From: Macrostomum hystrix
Taxonomy: Eukaryota; Platyhelminthes; Macrostomidae
Assembly (NCBI GenBank): GCA_950097015.1
Contig: CATNEN010000035.1
Coordinates: forward strand, 1,538,099-1,602,098
Reading direction: 5' to 3'
DNA length: 64,000 nt
Under the pieces are notes generated by a model. That model saw nothing but the letters and a program-made list of their open reading frames with translations. It was not told the origin of the DNA and searched no databases. Below, piece by piece: positions 10,460 to 21,805 of this stretch; position 1 is the stretch's first letter; each line of letters begins with the position of its first letter. The translations under genes were made by a program, and so were the position numbers.

Positions 10460-11000
10460 ATCTAGACACCCAAATCTTACAGCTACGAGTAGAAACAATT
10501 CTAAAAGCTAGAAATTCCAATCCAACAGCTAGACACTTATATCTAACATCTAGACACCCAAATCTAAACGCTAGAAATTCAAATCTAACAGCTAGACAAT
10601 CCTATCTAACAGCTAGACATTCCAATGTAACAGCTAGACACCCAAATCTAACCGCTAGAAATTCAAATCTAACAGCTAGACATTCCAATCTAACAGCTAG
10701 ACATTCCAGTCTAACAGCTAGACATTCCAGTCCAACAGCTAGACACCTAAATCTAACAGCTAGACATTCAAATCTAACAGCTAGACACTAATCTAATAGC
10801 TAGACATTCAAATCTAACAGCTAAATATTTAAATCTAACAGCTAGACACTAATCTAACAGCTAGACACTAATCTAACATCTAGACGTTCAAATCTAACAG
10901 CTAGAAATTCAAATCTAAAAGCTAGACATTCAAATCTAAAAGCTAGACATTTAAATCCAAAAGCTAGACATCAAAATCTGACAGCTAGACACCCAAATCT
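10460..11000. repeat. Degenerate ~20-bp minisatellite (AATCTAACAGCTAGACATTC)n
   Basis: About 26 imperfect copies with length variants (ACACTAATC, ACACCCAAATC). More diverged than most arrays in the window, suggesting it is older. Confidence 0.93.
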
Positions 11001-11255
11001 ACGAGCGCGCTATCCTAGTTAAAAATAAGTAAATAATTTGATTTTTAACTTTACTTTTACTTAACAATTTTGGTCTGGTTAAATCAACCAGTTTAGAAGT
11101 GGAAAAAGGAATTCGTTAATTGAAGATTGCCATTTGTTTAAACAAAAGTCATGCGATAAATCCTGAAACGAGTGTGTATCGTGATTTTATTTGCTTGCTT
11201 TGTTAGCCGACGCGACAGGTGAGTTTTTTAGCAGTTTTATTCCTGATAATTTGTC

Positions 11256-11263
11256 TATAAATA
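11256..11263 (+). promoter_or_regulatory. TATA box (TATAAATA) of CUB-like gene 3
   Basis: TATAAATA 75 bp upstream of the ATG at 11338, the same spacing as in CUB-like gene 2 (76 bp). Confidence 0.6.
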
Positions 11264-11337
11264 GGCTAATAGATTGACTTAAAGCACTTCAAAGCTGACC
11301 AATATTGCTGACTGTACTCAACCCAACTGTACGGAGG

Positions 11338-12276
11338 ATGAAACTCTTGAGTATTTGTTTGGCCATCTGCTTGGTCACAACTTTTACAGGTACGCACAGT
11401 TCCCTGTCTGTCAGATCCCAGTTCCCTGTCTGTCAGATCCCAGTTCCCTGTCTGTCAGATCCCAGTTCCCTGTCTGTCAGATCACAGTTCCCTGTCTGTC
11501 AGATCCCAGTTCCCTGTCTGTCAGATCCCAGTTCCCTGTCTGTCAGATCCCAGTTCCCTGTCTGTCAGATCCCAGTTCCCTGTCTGTCAGATCCCAGTTC
11601 CCTGTCTGTCAGATCCCAGTTCCCTGTCTGTCAGATCCCAACTGTCTGACAGATCCCAACTGTCTGACAGATCCTAAGTGCCTGACAGATCCCAACTGTC
11701 TGACAGATCCCAACTGTCTGACAGATCTCAACTGTCTGACAGATCCCTGATCCCTGTCTGACGCATTCCATGAAACATGTTAGCTACCGTCAAATGTGTA
11801 TTGCAGAGGGTTGCCCAACTCTGTACATGGCTGCTAACTACAGCAGTGGGATCTTGTCCTCGGACGCTAGATTCCCCAGCTACTGCAGCTTCACCTACAG
11901 CAACAACCTGAACTGCCACTACGAACTGGTTGCTGGGCGCAGCAACCAGGGCAGGGGTGTGGCCCTCCAGGTTGACTATTTCTCCACCGAGGTGAACTAC
12001 GATCGGGTCTACGTTGACTACACGAACAACCAGGGCCACAATGTGTCTGGCTATTTGACTGGCTTCATTGGCAGGTACAGTACTGTACTACCAGCTCTGG
12101 CTGGGACTCCAATCAGGCTTCGTTGGCTCACTGATGGCTCCGTTAGCAGCTACGGCTTCCAGCTGAGGTACCAGGTGGTCCCCAGACCACGCCGCTTCAG
12201 GCTGGGTGGCTCCGTCGAGGTTAACGACTCCGGCGTACACGGATCAATCAGTGTTGAGCCAGAGAAGAGGAAGTGA
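11338..12276 (+). CDS. Secreted CUB-like protein, paralog 3
   Basis: Exon 1 (11338-11389) encodes the signal peptide MKLLSICLAICLVTTFT and ends in phase 1 at GTACGC. The 417-bp intron carries two related minisatellites. Exon 2 (11807-12276) follows TGTATTGCAG and gives a 173-residue protein. The mature part begins EGCPTLYMA and has FPSYC, CHYELVAG, VDYFSTEVNYDRVYVDY, IRLRWLTD and SYGFQLRYQV, the CUB strand pattern with only the first disulfide pair plausible. The tail FRLGG, GVHGSISV, ending EKRK, is conserved with the paralogs. This copy is intact and best represents the family. AATAAA lies at 12308. Extracellular, ligand unknown. Confidence 0.9.
11396..11638. repeat. 22-bp minisatellite in the intron of CUB-like gene 3
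   Basis: Eleven copies of AGTTCCCTGTCTGTCAGATCCC. Each contains a pyrimidine tract ending in CAG/AT, acceptor-like on the sense strand. Confidence 0.97.
11639..11748. repeat. 18-bp minisatellite adjoining the 22-bp array
   Basis: Six copies of AACTGTCTGACAGATCCC. Related to the neighbouring unit, but the core TCTGTCAGA is replaced by its reverse complement TCTGACAGA. Confidence 0.93.
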
Positions 12277-12307
12277 TAGGTCACGAACAATGGCTTTGAA
12301 AGTTATA

Positions 12308-12313
12308 AATAAA
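12308..12313 (+). terminator. Polyadenylation signal AATAAA of CUB-like gene 3
   Basis: AATAAA 32 bp after the stop codon, similar to paralog 1. Confidence 0.6.
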
Positions 12314-12319
12314 TCATAG

Positions 12320-13510
12320 ACTTATATTAAACTTTGCAACAATGGCACACAACTTGTACAAAAATAGCCTAAGTTCTTCAGTGTCTTTTTCTAATTTATT
12401 GCTCGTTATCGTAAAAACTCGTAAATCGTTAAAAAGCTAGTCTATTTTAATCGTTACTTCAAATTCGCTACACGTTCAACTGGCTGCTTAAAGAACTTGC
12501 TACTTAGAGAACTCGTTCGCTAGATTTCGTTACTTGAAAAACTCGCTCAAGAAAGAACTTGTTACAAAAAGAAGCGCGTTGCATGACGAACTCGATAAAC
12601 AAAGAACCTCTTTACATAAATAAATTGTTTCTTAAACAAACAAATCGTTACTAGAAGGACAAGAATAAAGAAAACTGAAACTCACAAAGTTTGTGTGGCT
12701 AAAGAAAAGAAAACTGAAAATATGAGTTATAGGTCAACTGTTGGAACTAGACGTTTGAAAATAGCGGGACCTGTACCGCCATCTGTTTCCAGCTCTCTAG
12801 GGATTCGGTAATTACTGGAGAAATACCAGGCAGCTTGGAAATTGTGTGCCAGTTGACTAAAATTGAAACTCAGAAGTGAAAGTGTGGGAAAAATCTGTTG
12901 GGAAATAGACGAGTTACGAGTCCGACGAATATTATTCGTATTTTATTCGCTCTGGTTTACGCTCAAGCTGACGTGACGCTTCATTCGGTGTCGGGGCGCC
13001 TGCAACAGAGGAGCCCGCTGAATTTCCTCTGACCCTAATGGAAGTTTATTCCTCAACCTAAAGAAAGACCATTGGAGGGAGGAGGTGGGCGCCAGTCCGC
13101 TCTGCACCTGCTCCCCCTGCCCCTCCTCACCCTCCTGGTGCTGTCGCTTCACACACCGCTTCTGTGCGGCCAGAGTTGAGTAGTAAAACGATCTTGAGCT
13201 CAGTTACTTTCGCATCTCGATTTCCTCACTACTTGACTTCAAAGCCCCCCCTCCCAAAAATATTACCAACGTTTTTTGCTTTCGCAGTGGCAGGCAGAGG
13301 AGCTCAGTCAAGGACTGGTCGGGTGACTCGGAACTTGTTGGGGAGTTGCGGGGGTAGTTGCCAGCCGCTGTCGCTGACGTCTCCTATTGCTACGTGGACC
13401 AATCGACCCAGAGTTCGACCAGAGCGCACTCAGCATTGCACAATGAGCTAGAGCTGTTGAGACTGACTGCATTGTTAGAATAGAGCCGAGGAGGAAGGGG
13501 TTGGGATCGG
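12320..13510. other. Intergenic region upstream of the calumenin gene
   Basis: AT-rich up to about 12.9 kb (with loose CTCGTTA/AAAGAAC repetition), then more GC-rich toward the calumenin promoter. A CCAAT motif lies near 13398. No exon could be supported. Confidence 0.5.
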
Positions 13511-13517
13511 TGGTTGC

Positions 13518-13528
13518 TTTTAAAAAGG
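13518..13528 (+). promoter_or_regulatory. TATA-like box (TTTTAAAAAGG) of the calumenin gene
   Basis: TTTTAAAAAGG about 120 bp upstream of the ATG at 13640. Plausible core promoter by position. Confidence 0.45.
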
Positions 13529-13639
13529 CAGCCGTGTTTCGAAGTTTCGGACACCTCACTACAAAAACATTCTTGGTCAGTATTCTCCTGCTTTTCTTAG
13601 TTCATTTTTGAAAGACAGCGCAACGCAGATCTGGTAGCA

Positions 13640-16226
13640 ATGTTCAGCAAGGCTCCTGTATTGTTCATCCTGGTGCTGCTGACTGTCACAGCTCTGTTGG
13701 CGGGCGCCGAGGGCGACAAGGGAGACAAGGGCGGCAAGGAGCACCACAAGGACCCCAGAGTCTACGACGCAAAGCCGTCGGACGCCGAGCATGAAGACGA
13801 TGACGACGATGATAGTGACAGCGGAAGAGACCATCACGACGATGACAAACATCACGAAGATGGTGAAGATGATGCCGACCATCATGACCCGAAATATGAT
13901 CACGAGTCTTTTCTAGGTGAGTCAATTTCTACTCTGCAGCTGTAAAAATTCTAAAGAGAGACTGCCTGTCCTGTGCTAATAGGTTGTGGTCTGTTCAGTA
14001 GGTTGTGGTCTGTTCAGTAGGTTGTGGTCTGTTCAGTAGGTTGTGGTCTGTTCAGTAGGTTGTGGTCTGTTCAGTAGGTTGTGGTCTGTTCAGTAGGTTG
14101 TGGTCTGTTCAGTAGGTTGTGGTCTGTTCAGTAGGTTGTGGTCTGTTCAGCAGGTTGGGTTCCTGTAGAGCTCGTTTTCGTAGACTTAGATTTTGGCTAG
14201 GTCAGCCGTCAAATTTGTATTGATGATAGAATGGTGATGCTCGCTGGTGACCTGTGACAGGACGCGAGGAGTCGCACAAGTTCGACGAGATGTCCCCGGA
14301 GGAGTCCAAGGAGAAGCTGGCCGCCCTCGTCGCCAAGATCGACACCAACAATGACACGAAGGTGACACCCGAGGAGCTGCAGTCCTGGCTGGCTCTAGTA
14401 GCTAAGGGCGAGAGGACCCGCGCCTCCGAGAGCCGCTTCCACAACCTGAAGGCCACAGTCAACGCCAAGGATCTGGACGCTCCACTGACGCTGTGAGTCA
14501 GCTTGTTGTCTTTCCTTGTGTAAATATGGTAGCATGTTGACTAGTGCGTTTGTCTGCTAAAAGCTTTCAAAGTGAAATTCAATTTGTACACAAGCTCACA
14601 GCTCACGCATTTACTGCGCTTAACAATCGAAAGAACACGGTGGTATTTCAAATACTCATTGCCTTCTTCACGCTCAAAAACCGAATGACCCATTTTCGTG
14701 AAAGTCCACCATATGGACCAAAATTTCCCGCCCTTTTCGATACCATATGAATCCATTTTGGGTTCAATAATCTGAGTCCATCTGTCGAAAGAACTTCGAG
14801 AAATGCTTCACTGAAGGCTGAGATGATTCAGATAGATGTGGTCTCAGGTGCAGCGCCTGATTGTCGTAAAGGGGTATACTGAATGCTCAAGAACATAAGT
14901 CAGAATCGTCCAAGATCTCAACGTGCAGGAGGGGCGGCGACTTGATTATTGTTTCAGAAGGTGCGCTAAAAGGTAAATTAGCAATCGAACCACCCTCCAA
15001 ACACCCGCGCAGTGAAGAGTACAAGCAGGCTATTCACCACGAGATCATCGGCGACGAGCCCACTGACAAGAGCGCCCAGGAGACCTACAACACACAGATG
15101 GTGCGCGACCAGGCCCGGTGGCTGAAGGCCGACGCCGACGGTGACAAGCAGCTCAACAAGACCGAGTTCGCCGACTTCCTTCACCCCGAGGAGGCGCCCA
15201 GCATGAAGGACATTGTCATCCAGGAGACCATGATGAACACAGACAAGAACAAGGACGGCAAGATCGACCTGAACGAGTTCATGAAGGACCTGCATCCGGA
15301 GTATGAAAACGACGTCAAGAACAAGAAAAAGCTGCCCGACTGGGTCGAGGCCGAGGAGAAGCAGTTCAAGGTGCGGCATTGAACTTTCTCCAACCTTTCT
15401 ATTGGAGGGAGAACTTTCTCCCCCACAGAACTCAATGCATTAAATGCGTTTCTATTGCTGCCATTGCTTTAGGAAAAGCTGGACATTAACAAGGATGGCT
15501 CGCTTGACCCCAACGAGGTTTACAAGTGGATCGTGCCGGAGGACTTTGACCACTCGCAACGGGTTAGTCAGTTGTTCTACCCAATTCCTGTTCTAACCCA
15601 ACACCTATCTACCCCAACACCTGTTCTACCCAATTCCTGTTCTACCCTATCACCTGTTCTACCCCAACACCTGATCTACCCCAACCTCTGCTCTACTCCA
15701 ACCTCTGCTCTACCCCAACTTCTGCTCTGCCCCAACTTCTGCTCTATCCCAACCTCTGTTCTACTCCAACCTCTGTTCTATCCCAACCTCTGTTCTACCC
15801 CAACCTCTGTTCTATCACAACCTCTGTTCTACTCCAACCTCTGTTCTATCCCAACCTCTGTCCTATCACAACCTCTGTTCTATCCCAACCTCTGTTCTAT
15901 CCCAACCTCTGTTCTATCACAACCTCTGTTCTATCCCAACTTCTGCTGTACCCTAACCCGTGTTCTACCCCAAGCATTTCTACCTCAACATATGTTCTAC
16001 CCCAACCGTTCTTCCCTAACGCCAAGTTTTTAAGCACGATTCAAATGAAAAACCGTGAGTAAATAATTCAAAAAAAAAATTCCAGGAAACCAAACACCTG
16101 TTCAAGTTGGCCGACGAAAACAAGGACAACGCGCTGACCAAGGACGAAATCCTGAAGAAATGGGAGACCTTTGTTGGTCATCAGGCCACTAACTATGGCA
16201 ACTTCGGCTCTCACGATGAACTCTAA
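13640..16226 (+). CDS. Calumenin/reticulocalbin, ER EF-hand protein with HDEL
   Basis: Five exons: 13640-13916, 14261-14492, 15013-15370, 15473-15562, 16086-16226. All junctions are GT-AG and the phases agree, giving 365 residues. A signal peptide (MFSKAPVLFILVLLTVTALL) is followed by a His/Asp-rich acidic segment, then the family hallmark YDHESFLG and the EF-hand region. Good loops are DTNNDTKVTPEE, DADGDKQLNKTE, DKNKDGKIDLNE, DINKDGSLDPNE and DENKDNALTKDE. The second loop (KDLDAPLTLEE) is degenerate. MVRDQARW and FLHPEE are family motifs. The protein ends HDEL, the ER-retention signal. The exon 3 acceptor at 15011-15012 was chosen because it joins PLTL to EEYK in frame, as in calumenins. 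Role: low-affinity calcium binding and chaperone-type functions in the secretory pathway (known for the family). AATAAA lies at 16492. Confidence 0.95.
13976..14158. repeat. 19-bp minisatellite in calumenin intron 1
   Basis: About nine near-identical copies of AGGTTGTGGTCTGTTCAGT. Contains TCTGTTCAG, acceptor-like on the sense strand. Confidence 0.97.
15580..16000. repeat. 17-bp minisatellite in calumenin intron 4
   Basis: About 24 variable copies of CCCAACCTCTGTTCTAT. Its reverse complement forms the separate array at 16688-17465. Confidence 0.95.
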
Positions 16227-16491
16227 TGAAACTTTTCAATTAGCTTAGCAACTTCTAACCAAAACGACAAGAACTTGAATGGGGGCACTACGTCTGCCTG
16301 CATTTTCACAACCCATATTACTACTGTTAGTAGAGCTATACAAATACGAACACTTTAATCATCTAGCGGAGGTGTTACCTCATTCCTTGTCAGTAGTATA
16401 ACTTATTTGCAACTTGCATGTTTTTTTAGTTAGTAGAACAATTGGTAGCCCGGATTTTAACAATTCCTTCAATCGGAACTATAGTTCCGGA

Positions 16492-16497
16492 AATAAA
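16492..16497 (+). terminator. Candidate polyadenylation signal of the calumenin gene
   Basis: AATAAA 266 bp after the stop codon, the first seen downstream. It lies before the inverted minisatellite at 16688. Confidence 0.45.
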
Positions 16498-16687
16498 AAC
16501 TATATATTTATCAGTTAAAACAACAATTATTTGAAATATCATAATTTTTCGCACGCAACTATAACAAAATATCACAACGCGAAAATGTTTATTGCAGAAG
16601 TCTTTGATTGACAAAATACAGGAAAATGAACTCCAATTCCAATTAATACGAAAGTAAAACAAAACTAAATTGTTTCAGTTTCAGTTT

Positions 16688-17465
16688 CAGGTTGGGATAT
16701 AACAGAGGTTGGGATAGAACAGAGGTTGGGATAGAACAGAGGTTGGGATAGAACAGAGGTTGGGATAAAACAGAGGTTGGGATAGAACAGAGGTTGGGAT
16801 AGAACAGAGGTTGGGATAGAACAGAGGTTGGGATAGAACAGAGGTTCGGATAGAACAGAGGTTCGGATAGAACAGAGGTTGGGATACAACAGAGGTTGGG
16901 ATAAAACAGAGGTTGGGATAGAACAGAGGTTGGGATAGAACAGAGGTTGGGATAAAACAGATGTTGGGATAAAACAGAGGTTGGGATAGAACAGAGGTTG
17001 GGATAGAACAGAGGTTGGGATAGAACAGAGGTTGGGATAGAACAGAGGTTGTGATAGAACAGAGGTTCGGATAGAACAGAGGTTGTGATAGAACAGAGGT
17101 TGTGATAGAACAGAGGTTCGGATAGAACAGAGGTTCGGATAGAACAGAGGTTGTGATAGAACAGAGGTTGTGATAGAACAGAGGTTGGGATAGAACAGAG
17201 GTTGTGATAGAACAGAGGTTGGGATAGAACAGAGGTTGTGATAGAACAGAGGTTGTGATAGAACAGAGGTTGGGATAGAACAGAGGTTGTGATAGAACAG
17301 AGGTTGTGATAGAACAGAGGTTGGGATAGAACAGAGGTTGGGATTAAACAGAGGTTGGGATAGAACAGAGGTTGTGATAGAACAGAGGTTGTGATAGAAC
17401 AGAGGTTGGGATAGAACAGAGGTTGTGATAGAACAGAGGTTGGGATAGAACAGAGGTTGGGATAT
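16688..17465. repeat. 17-bp minisatellite (GAGGTTGGGATAGAACA)n
   Basis: About 45 copies of GAGGTTGGGATAGAACA with G/T and G/C variants (TTGTGATAG, TTCGGATAG). This is the reverse complement of the calumenin intron 4 unit. Confidence 0.98.
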
Positions 17466-17769
17466 GGTAGCTTATTAGCTATCTTTATTATTTATGTTTT
17501 ATTCTGACGTAATTGCGGCTCCAAAAGCCTTACAACTTTGTACTTTCTGGAAACTCGGGATTTTCGCACTATATTTACATTTGGTATTGATCGCATTTGC
17601 TGCCCACCACCTGTACGATATTATTGGGATATTTAGGAGTCATGTCAATCAAGTAAAAGGAATGCTAAACTGACAGCTTGGGAGGTTTATCGATTTTGTT
17701 CTACTTTTAATTGCATTTTGAATAATTTATAGGGCTCAGTTGCAGATGTCTTGTTCACGAAAAATGCAT

Positions 17770-18489
17770 AGATATTAGGTGACCTCAAAGGAGACACCTC
17801 ATCTGTAGGGTAGATAATGGCGTTGGCAGTGACATCAAAGGAGACACCTCATCTGTAGGGTAGATAATGGCGTTGGAAGTGACATCAAAGGAGACACCTC
17901 ATCTGTAGGGTGGATAATGGCGTTGGCAGTGACAACAAAGGAGACACCTCATCTGTAGGGTGGATAATGGCGTTGGCGGTGACATCAAAGGAGACACCTC
18001 ATCTGTAGGGTAGATAATAGCGTTGGCGGTGACATCAAAGGAGACACCTCATCTGTAGGGTAGATAATGGCGTTGGCGGTGACATCAAAGGAGACACCTC
18101 ATCTGTAGGGTAGATAATAGCGTTGGCGGTGACATCAAAGGAGACACCTCATCTGTAGGGTAGATAATAGCGTTGGCGGTGACATCAAAGGAGACACCTC
18201 ATCTGTAGGGTAGATAATAGCGTTGGCGGTGACATCAAAGGAGACACCTCATCTGTAGGGTAGATAATAGCGTTGGCGGTGACATCAAAGGAGACACCTC
18301 ATCTGTAGGGTAGATAATAGCGTTGGCGGTGACATCAAAGGAGACACCTCATCTGTAGGGTAGATAATAGCGTTGGCGGTGACATCAAAGGAGACACCTC
18401 ATCTGTAGGGTAGATAATAGCGTTGGCGGTGACATCAAAGGAGACACCTCATCTGTAGGGTAGATATTTGCGTTGGCGGTGACATCAAA
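17770..18489. repeat. 50-bp minisatellite
   Basis: About 14 highly similar copies of a 50-bp unit that contains GACATCAAAGGAGACACCTC, ATCTGTAGGGTAGATAATGG and CGTTGGCGGT. No unique spacers between units, so not a CRISPR-like structure. Confidence 0.97.
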
Positions 18490-19143
18490 CGAGAAATAAT
18501 ATTTACTGAGCAGATATTAAGCGACGAAGCATAGCGGTCAAAGAATGGACTAAATTACAGTATTTAATTGTAATAATAATGACGGATGACAGTATGGTAT
18601 CCAACCATTATTCTTAAACTGTCTTTTCCTTGGATTCAACCCATAGCAATTGAGCATATCTTTAGCTCGCATGTTCAGCATTTCGCAGTGCGGGTGGCGC
18701 CACTTCTGTACAATGTACCCGCCCTGCAATTGAGGAATTGATTTCGTAGAAATGCTAGGGTGGTTTGGGCCATGTACAGAGTCTGGAAATGCGACAGAGG
18801 AGGAATTGGCGGAATCTGTGGATGTATGAAGCGCGTGACCTTTTCCAAGGTAGGACAGGTAGGAGCCGTACAGGTAGGTTGTTGTTGGAGAGGCTGGGAG
18901 ACAAAAAAGTGGTTGCTGTCCCACTGCTTCGAACAAAATGTCTATGTGCTTAACTGCGCACAACCCCCCGCTGGCCTTACGCGTGCAACATTTTCTGTCT
19001 TGACTTTAGGGCAGCTGCCTCCATGTTTTGGGTTTTATGCTTGCTGCACAATCTAGCATTTCAATATAACGCTGGCAAGAGCCAGCGTTGTGCCGAGGTT
19101 ACGATTAGAACTTTTGCCTTTGAAATAAGAAAGACACTTTGAT
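18490..19143. other. Intergenic region upstream of the PDZ gene
   Basis: Holds a 137-codon minus-strand open frame (18550-18963) that I do not recognise and do not trust as a gene: no signal, no domain pattern and no splice context. No clear TATA box for the PDZ gene. Confidence 0.45.
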
Positions 19144-21749
19144 ATGGACCAGCAACAGCAGCAGCAGCAGCTGGCAGACACTCTCACCGTGGTTTCACTG
19201 CGACGTTACACAAGCGACAAGAACTGGGGCTTCGCACTGCAGGGTGGCTCAGACCAGGGACTGCCTGCGTTTGTTCACAAGGTCTCAATCACCTTGAACC
19301 AACCCCCTCAGCAAACCACTCAGCCAACAAACCAACCAGGGTACCGATACCCACCAACCAACCAACCAACCAACCAACCAACCAACCAACTAACCAACCA
19401 GGGTACCGATACCCACCAACCAACCAACCAACCAACCAACCAACTAACCAACTAACCAACCAACAAACCAACAAACCAACCAACCAACCAACTAACCAAC
19501 CAGGGTACCGATACCCACCAACCAACAAACCAACAAACCAACCAACCAACCAACCAACCAGGGTACCGATACCAACAAACCAACAAACCAACAAACCAAC
19601 CAACCAACCAACCAACCAACTAACCAACCACCCAACTAACCAACTAACCAACGAACCATCACCCTCAGCCAACACACCAACACACCTGCCGTACTTCAGA
19701 TCACACGCAACAGCATAGCGCACAAGGCGGGCCTCGAGCCAGGCGATGTGATTGTGAAGATCTGCCAGACCCACTGCGCCGGTTTCGTTCACTCGCAAAT
19801 CAAAGCCGAAGTGCTCAGGGCCGGCAATGAGTTGGATTTTACAGTCAAGAAGTAAGTCCGTCACAGCGTTTCCACTTCGGGTATCGAGACGGGTGTCTTT
19901 TGTGTATCGAGTCAGGTGTCTTTTGTGTTTCGAGACGGGTGTCTATTGTGTATCGAGACGGGTGTCTTTTGTGTATCGAGACAGGTGTCTTCTGTGTATC
20001 GAGACAGGTGTCTTTTGAGTATCGAGACAGGTGTCTTTTGTGTATCGAGTGTGTTCACCTTAGATTTACTGTTAGAGTGTGTTCCTCAAAACCACCAAAG
20101 CCACTTCACATTGTTTCGTCACAGGCGGGCGTTCAATGTAGCCGCCTTCGCTGCCACAGCTCCGGGTAGGCAGGCCTCGGCTCTGTTGCCCGTAGCAACC
20201 GCCCAGCCAGTCTACCGTAACGGCGGCGCTAACGCCTACAGGAATGTCAAACCGAAGACTTACCAGATTCTCGAGAGTCAGCTGCCGCAGTCTGAGTCCG
20301 GCGGTAAGTTGGCGCCTAGCAGGTTTCTAGGAAATGTACCTAGTAACTACCTGCTTCAGATTATCCGACCTGCAAGCACACTGATCTAAGCTCCAAGCAC
20401 ACTGATCCAAGCTCCAAGCACACTGATCCAAGCTCCAAGCACACTGATCTAAGCTCCAAGCACCCTGATCTAAGCTACAAGCACACTGATCCAAGCTCCA
20501 AGTACACTGATCTAAGCTCCAAGCACACTGATCTAAGCTCCAAGCACACTGATCCAAGCTCCAAGCACACTGATCCAAGCTCCAAGCACACTGATCTAAG
20601 CTCCAAGCACACTGATCCAAGCTCCAAGCACACTGATCTAAGCTCCAAGCACACTGATCCAAGCTCCAAGCACACTGATCTAAGCTCCAAGCACACTGAT
20701 CCAAGCTCCAAGCACACTGATCCAAGCTCCAAGCACACTGATCCAAGCTCCAAGCACACTGATCTAAGCTCCAAGCACACTGATCCAAGCTCCAAGCACA
20801 CTGATCTAAGCTCCAAGCACACTGATCTAAGCTCCAAGCACACTGATCCAAGCTCCAAGCACACTGATCCAAGCTCCAAGCACACTGATCTAAGCTCCAA
20901 GCACACTGATCCAAGCTCCAAGCACACTGATCTAAGCTCCAAGCACACTGATCCAAGCTCCAAGCACACTGATCCAAGCTCCAAGCACACTGATCCAAGC
21001 TCCAAGCACACTGATCTAAGCTCCAAGCACACTGATCTAAGCTCCAAGCACACTGATCTAAGCTCCAAGCACACTGATCCAAGCTCCAAGCACACTGATC
21101 CAAGCTCCAAGCACACTGATCTAAGCTCCAAGCACACTTATCTAAGCTCCAAGCACACTGATCCAAGCTCCAAGCACACTGATCCAAGCTCCAAGCACAC
21201 TGATCTAAGCTCCAAGCACACTGATCTAAGCTCCAAGCACACTGATCCAAGCTCCAAGCACACTGATCTAAGCTCCAAGCACACTGATCTAAGCTCCAAG
21301 CACACTGATCCAAGCTCCAAGCACACTGATCTAAGCTCCAAGCACACTGATCTAAGCTCCAAGCACACTGATCTAAGCTCCAAGCACACTGATCCAAGCT
21401 CCAAGCACACTGATCTAAGCTCCAAGCACACTGATCTAAGCTCCAAGCACACTGATCTAAGCTCCAAGCACACTGATCCAAGCTCCAAGCACACTGATCT
21501 AAGCTCCAAGCACACTGATCTAAGCTCCAAGCACACTGATCTAAGCTCCAAGCACACTGATCCAAGCTCCAAGCACTCATTATTCTAAATTTAAATTAAT
21601 TGCACTTTTACTATTAAAAGAAAGACTAACTCAAAAGTACATTTTCAGGCGCTCTGCCAGCCTCATACAGAGACAGGCCGATGGAGGAGCATTCGTCTTA
21701 CATCAAGGCTCAGGGCCCCACCATACAGAAGGCTTTTGGGGAGTCCTGA
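19144..21749 (+). CDS. Single-PDZ protein, Zasp/PDLIM-like, without LIM
   Basis: Four exons: 19144-19281, 19700-19851, 20125-20303 and 21649-21749. Phases agree and the protein has 189 residues. After a Gln-rich start, residues about 10-95 form a PDZ domain: [20 protein letters not shown] with the GFALQGG carboxylate-binding turn, then [36 protein letters not shown] and ELDFTVKK. This matches the N-terminal PDZ of Zasp/Enigma/ALP-type proteins, which bind alpha-actinin at Z-discs (family knowledge). The rest, including the Zasp-like [12 protein letters not shown] and ending KAFGES, has no LIM domain, so this is a short PDZ-only form or paralog. Each of its three introns contains a different tandem repeat. 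Confidence 0.88.
19308..19665. repeat. (ACCA)n-rich array in PDZ gene intron 1
   Basis: Imperfect CCAA/ACCA tetranucleotides interrupted at intervals by the palindromic block GGGTACCGATACCCACC. Compound, with about 60-120 bp higher-order spacing. Confidence 0.93.
19875..20052. repeat. 23-bp minisatellite in PDZ gene intron 2
   Basis: Seven to eight copies of GTATCGAGACAGGTGTCTTTT plus GT. Contains CAG/GTGT motifs on the sense strand. Confidence 0.95.
20367..21575. repeat. 21-bp minisatellite in PDZ gene intron 3
   Basis: About 57 copies of AAGCTCCAAGCACACTGATC plus T or C. Since 21 is a multiple of 3, every frame without a stop stays open; the 417-codon minus-strand frame repeating WSLDQCA is an artefact. 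Confidence 0.98.
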
Positions 21750-21805
21750 TGGATCCTGCTCATTATTGCTAATTTAAAGGTTTGCTCAGTTTATCAGCGA
21801 ACATA

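Noticed and set aside
17770-18489. 50-bp regular repeats as a CRISPR-like array
   Set aside because: Units are contiguous with no unique spacers, and the genome is eukaryotic.
18550-18963. 137-codon minus-strand frame upstream of the PDZ gene
   Set aside because: No recognisable domain, signal peptide or splice context; could be chance.
20327-21580. 417-codon minus-strand frame repeating WSLDQCA
   Set aside because: It is the 21-bp intronic minisatellite of the PDZ gene read in frame; several frames are open at once and there is no other protein content.
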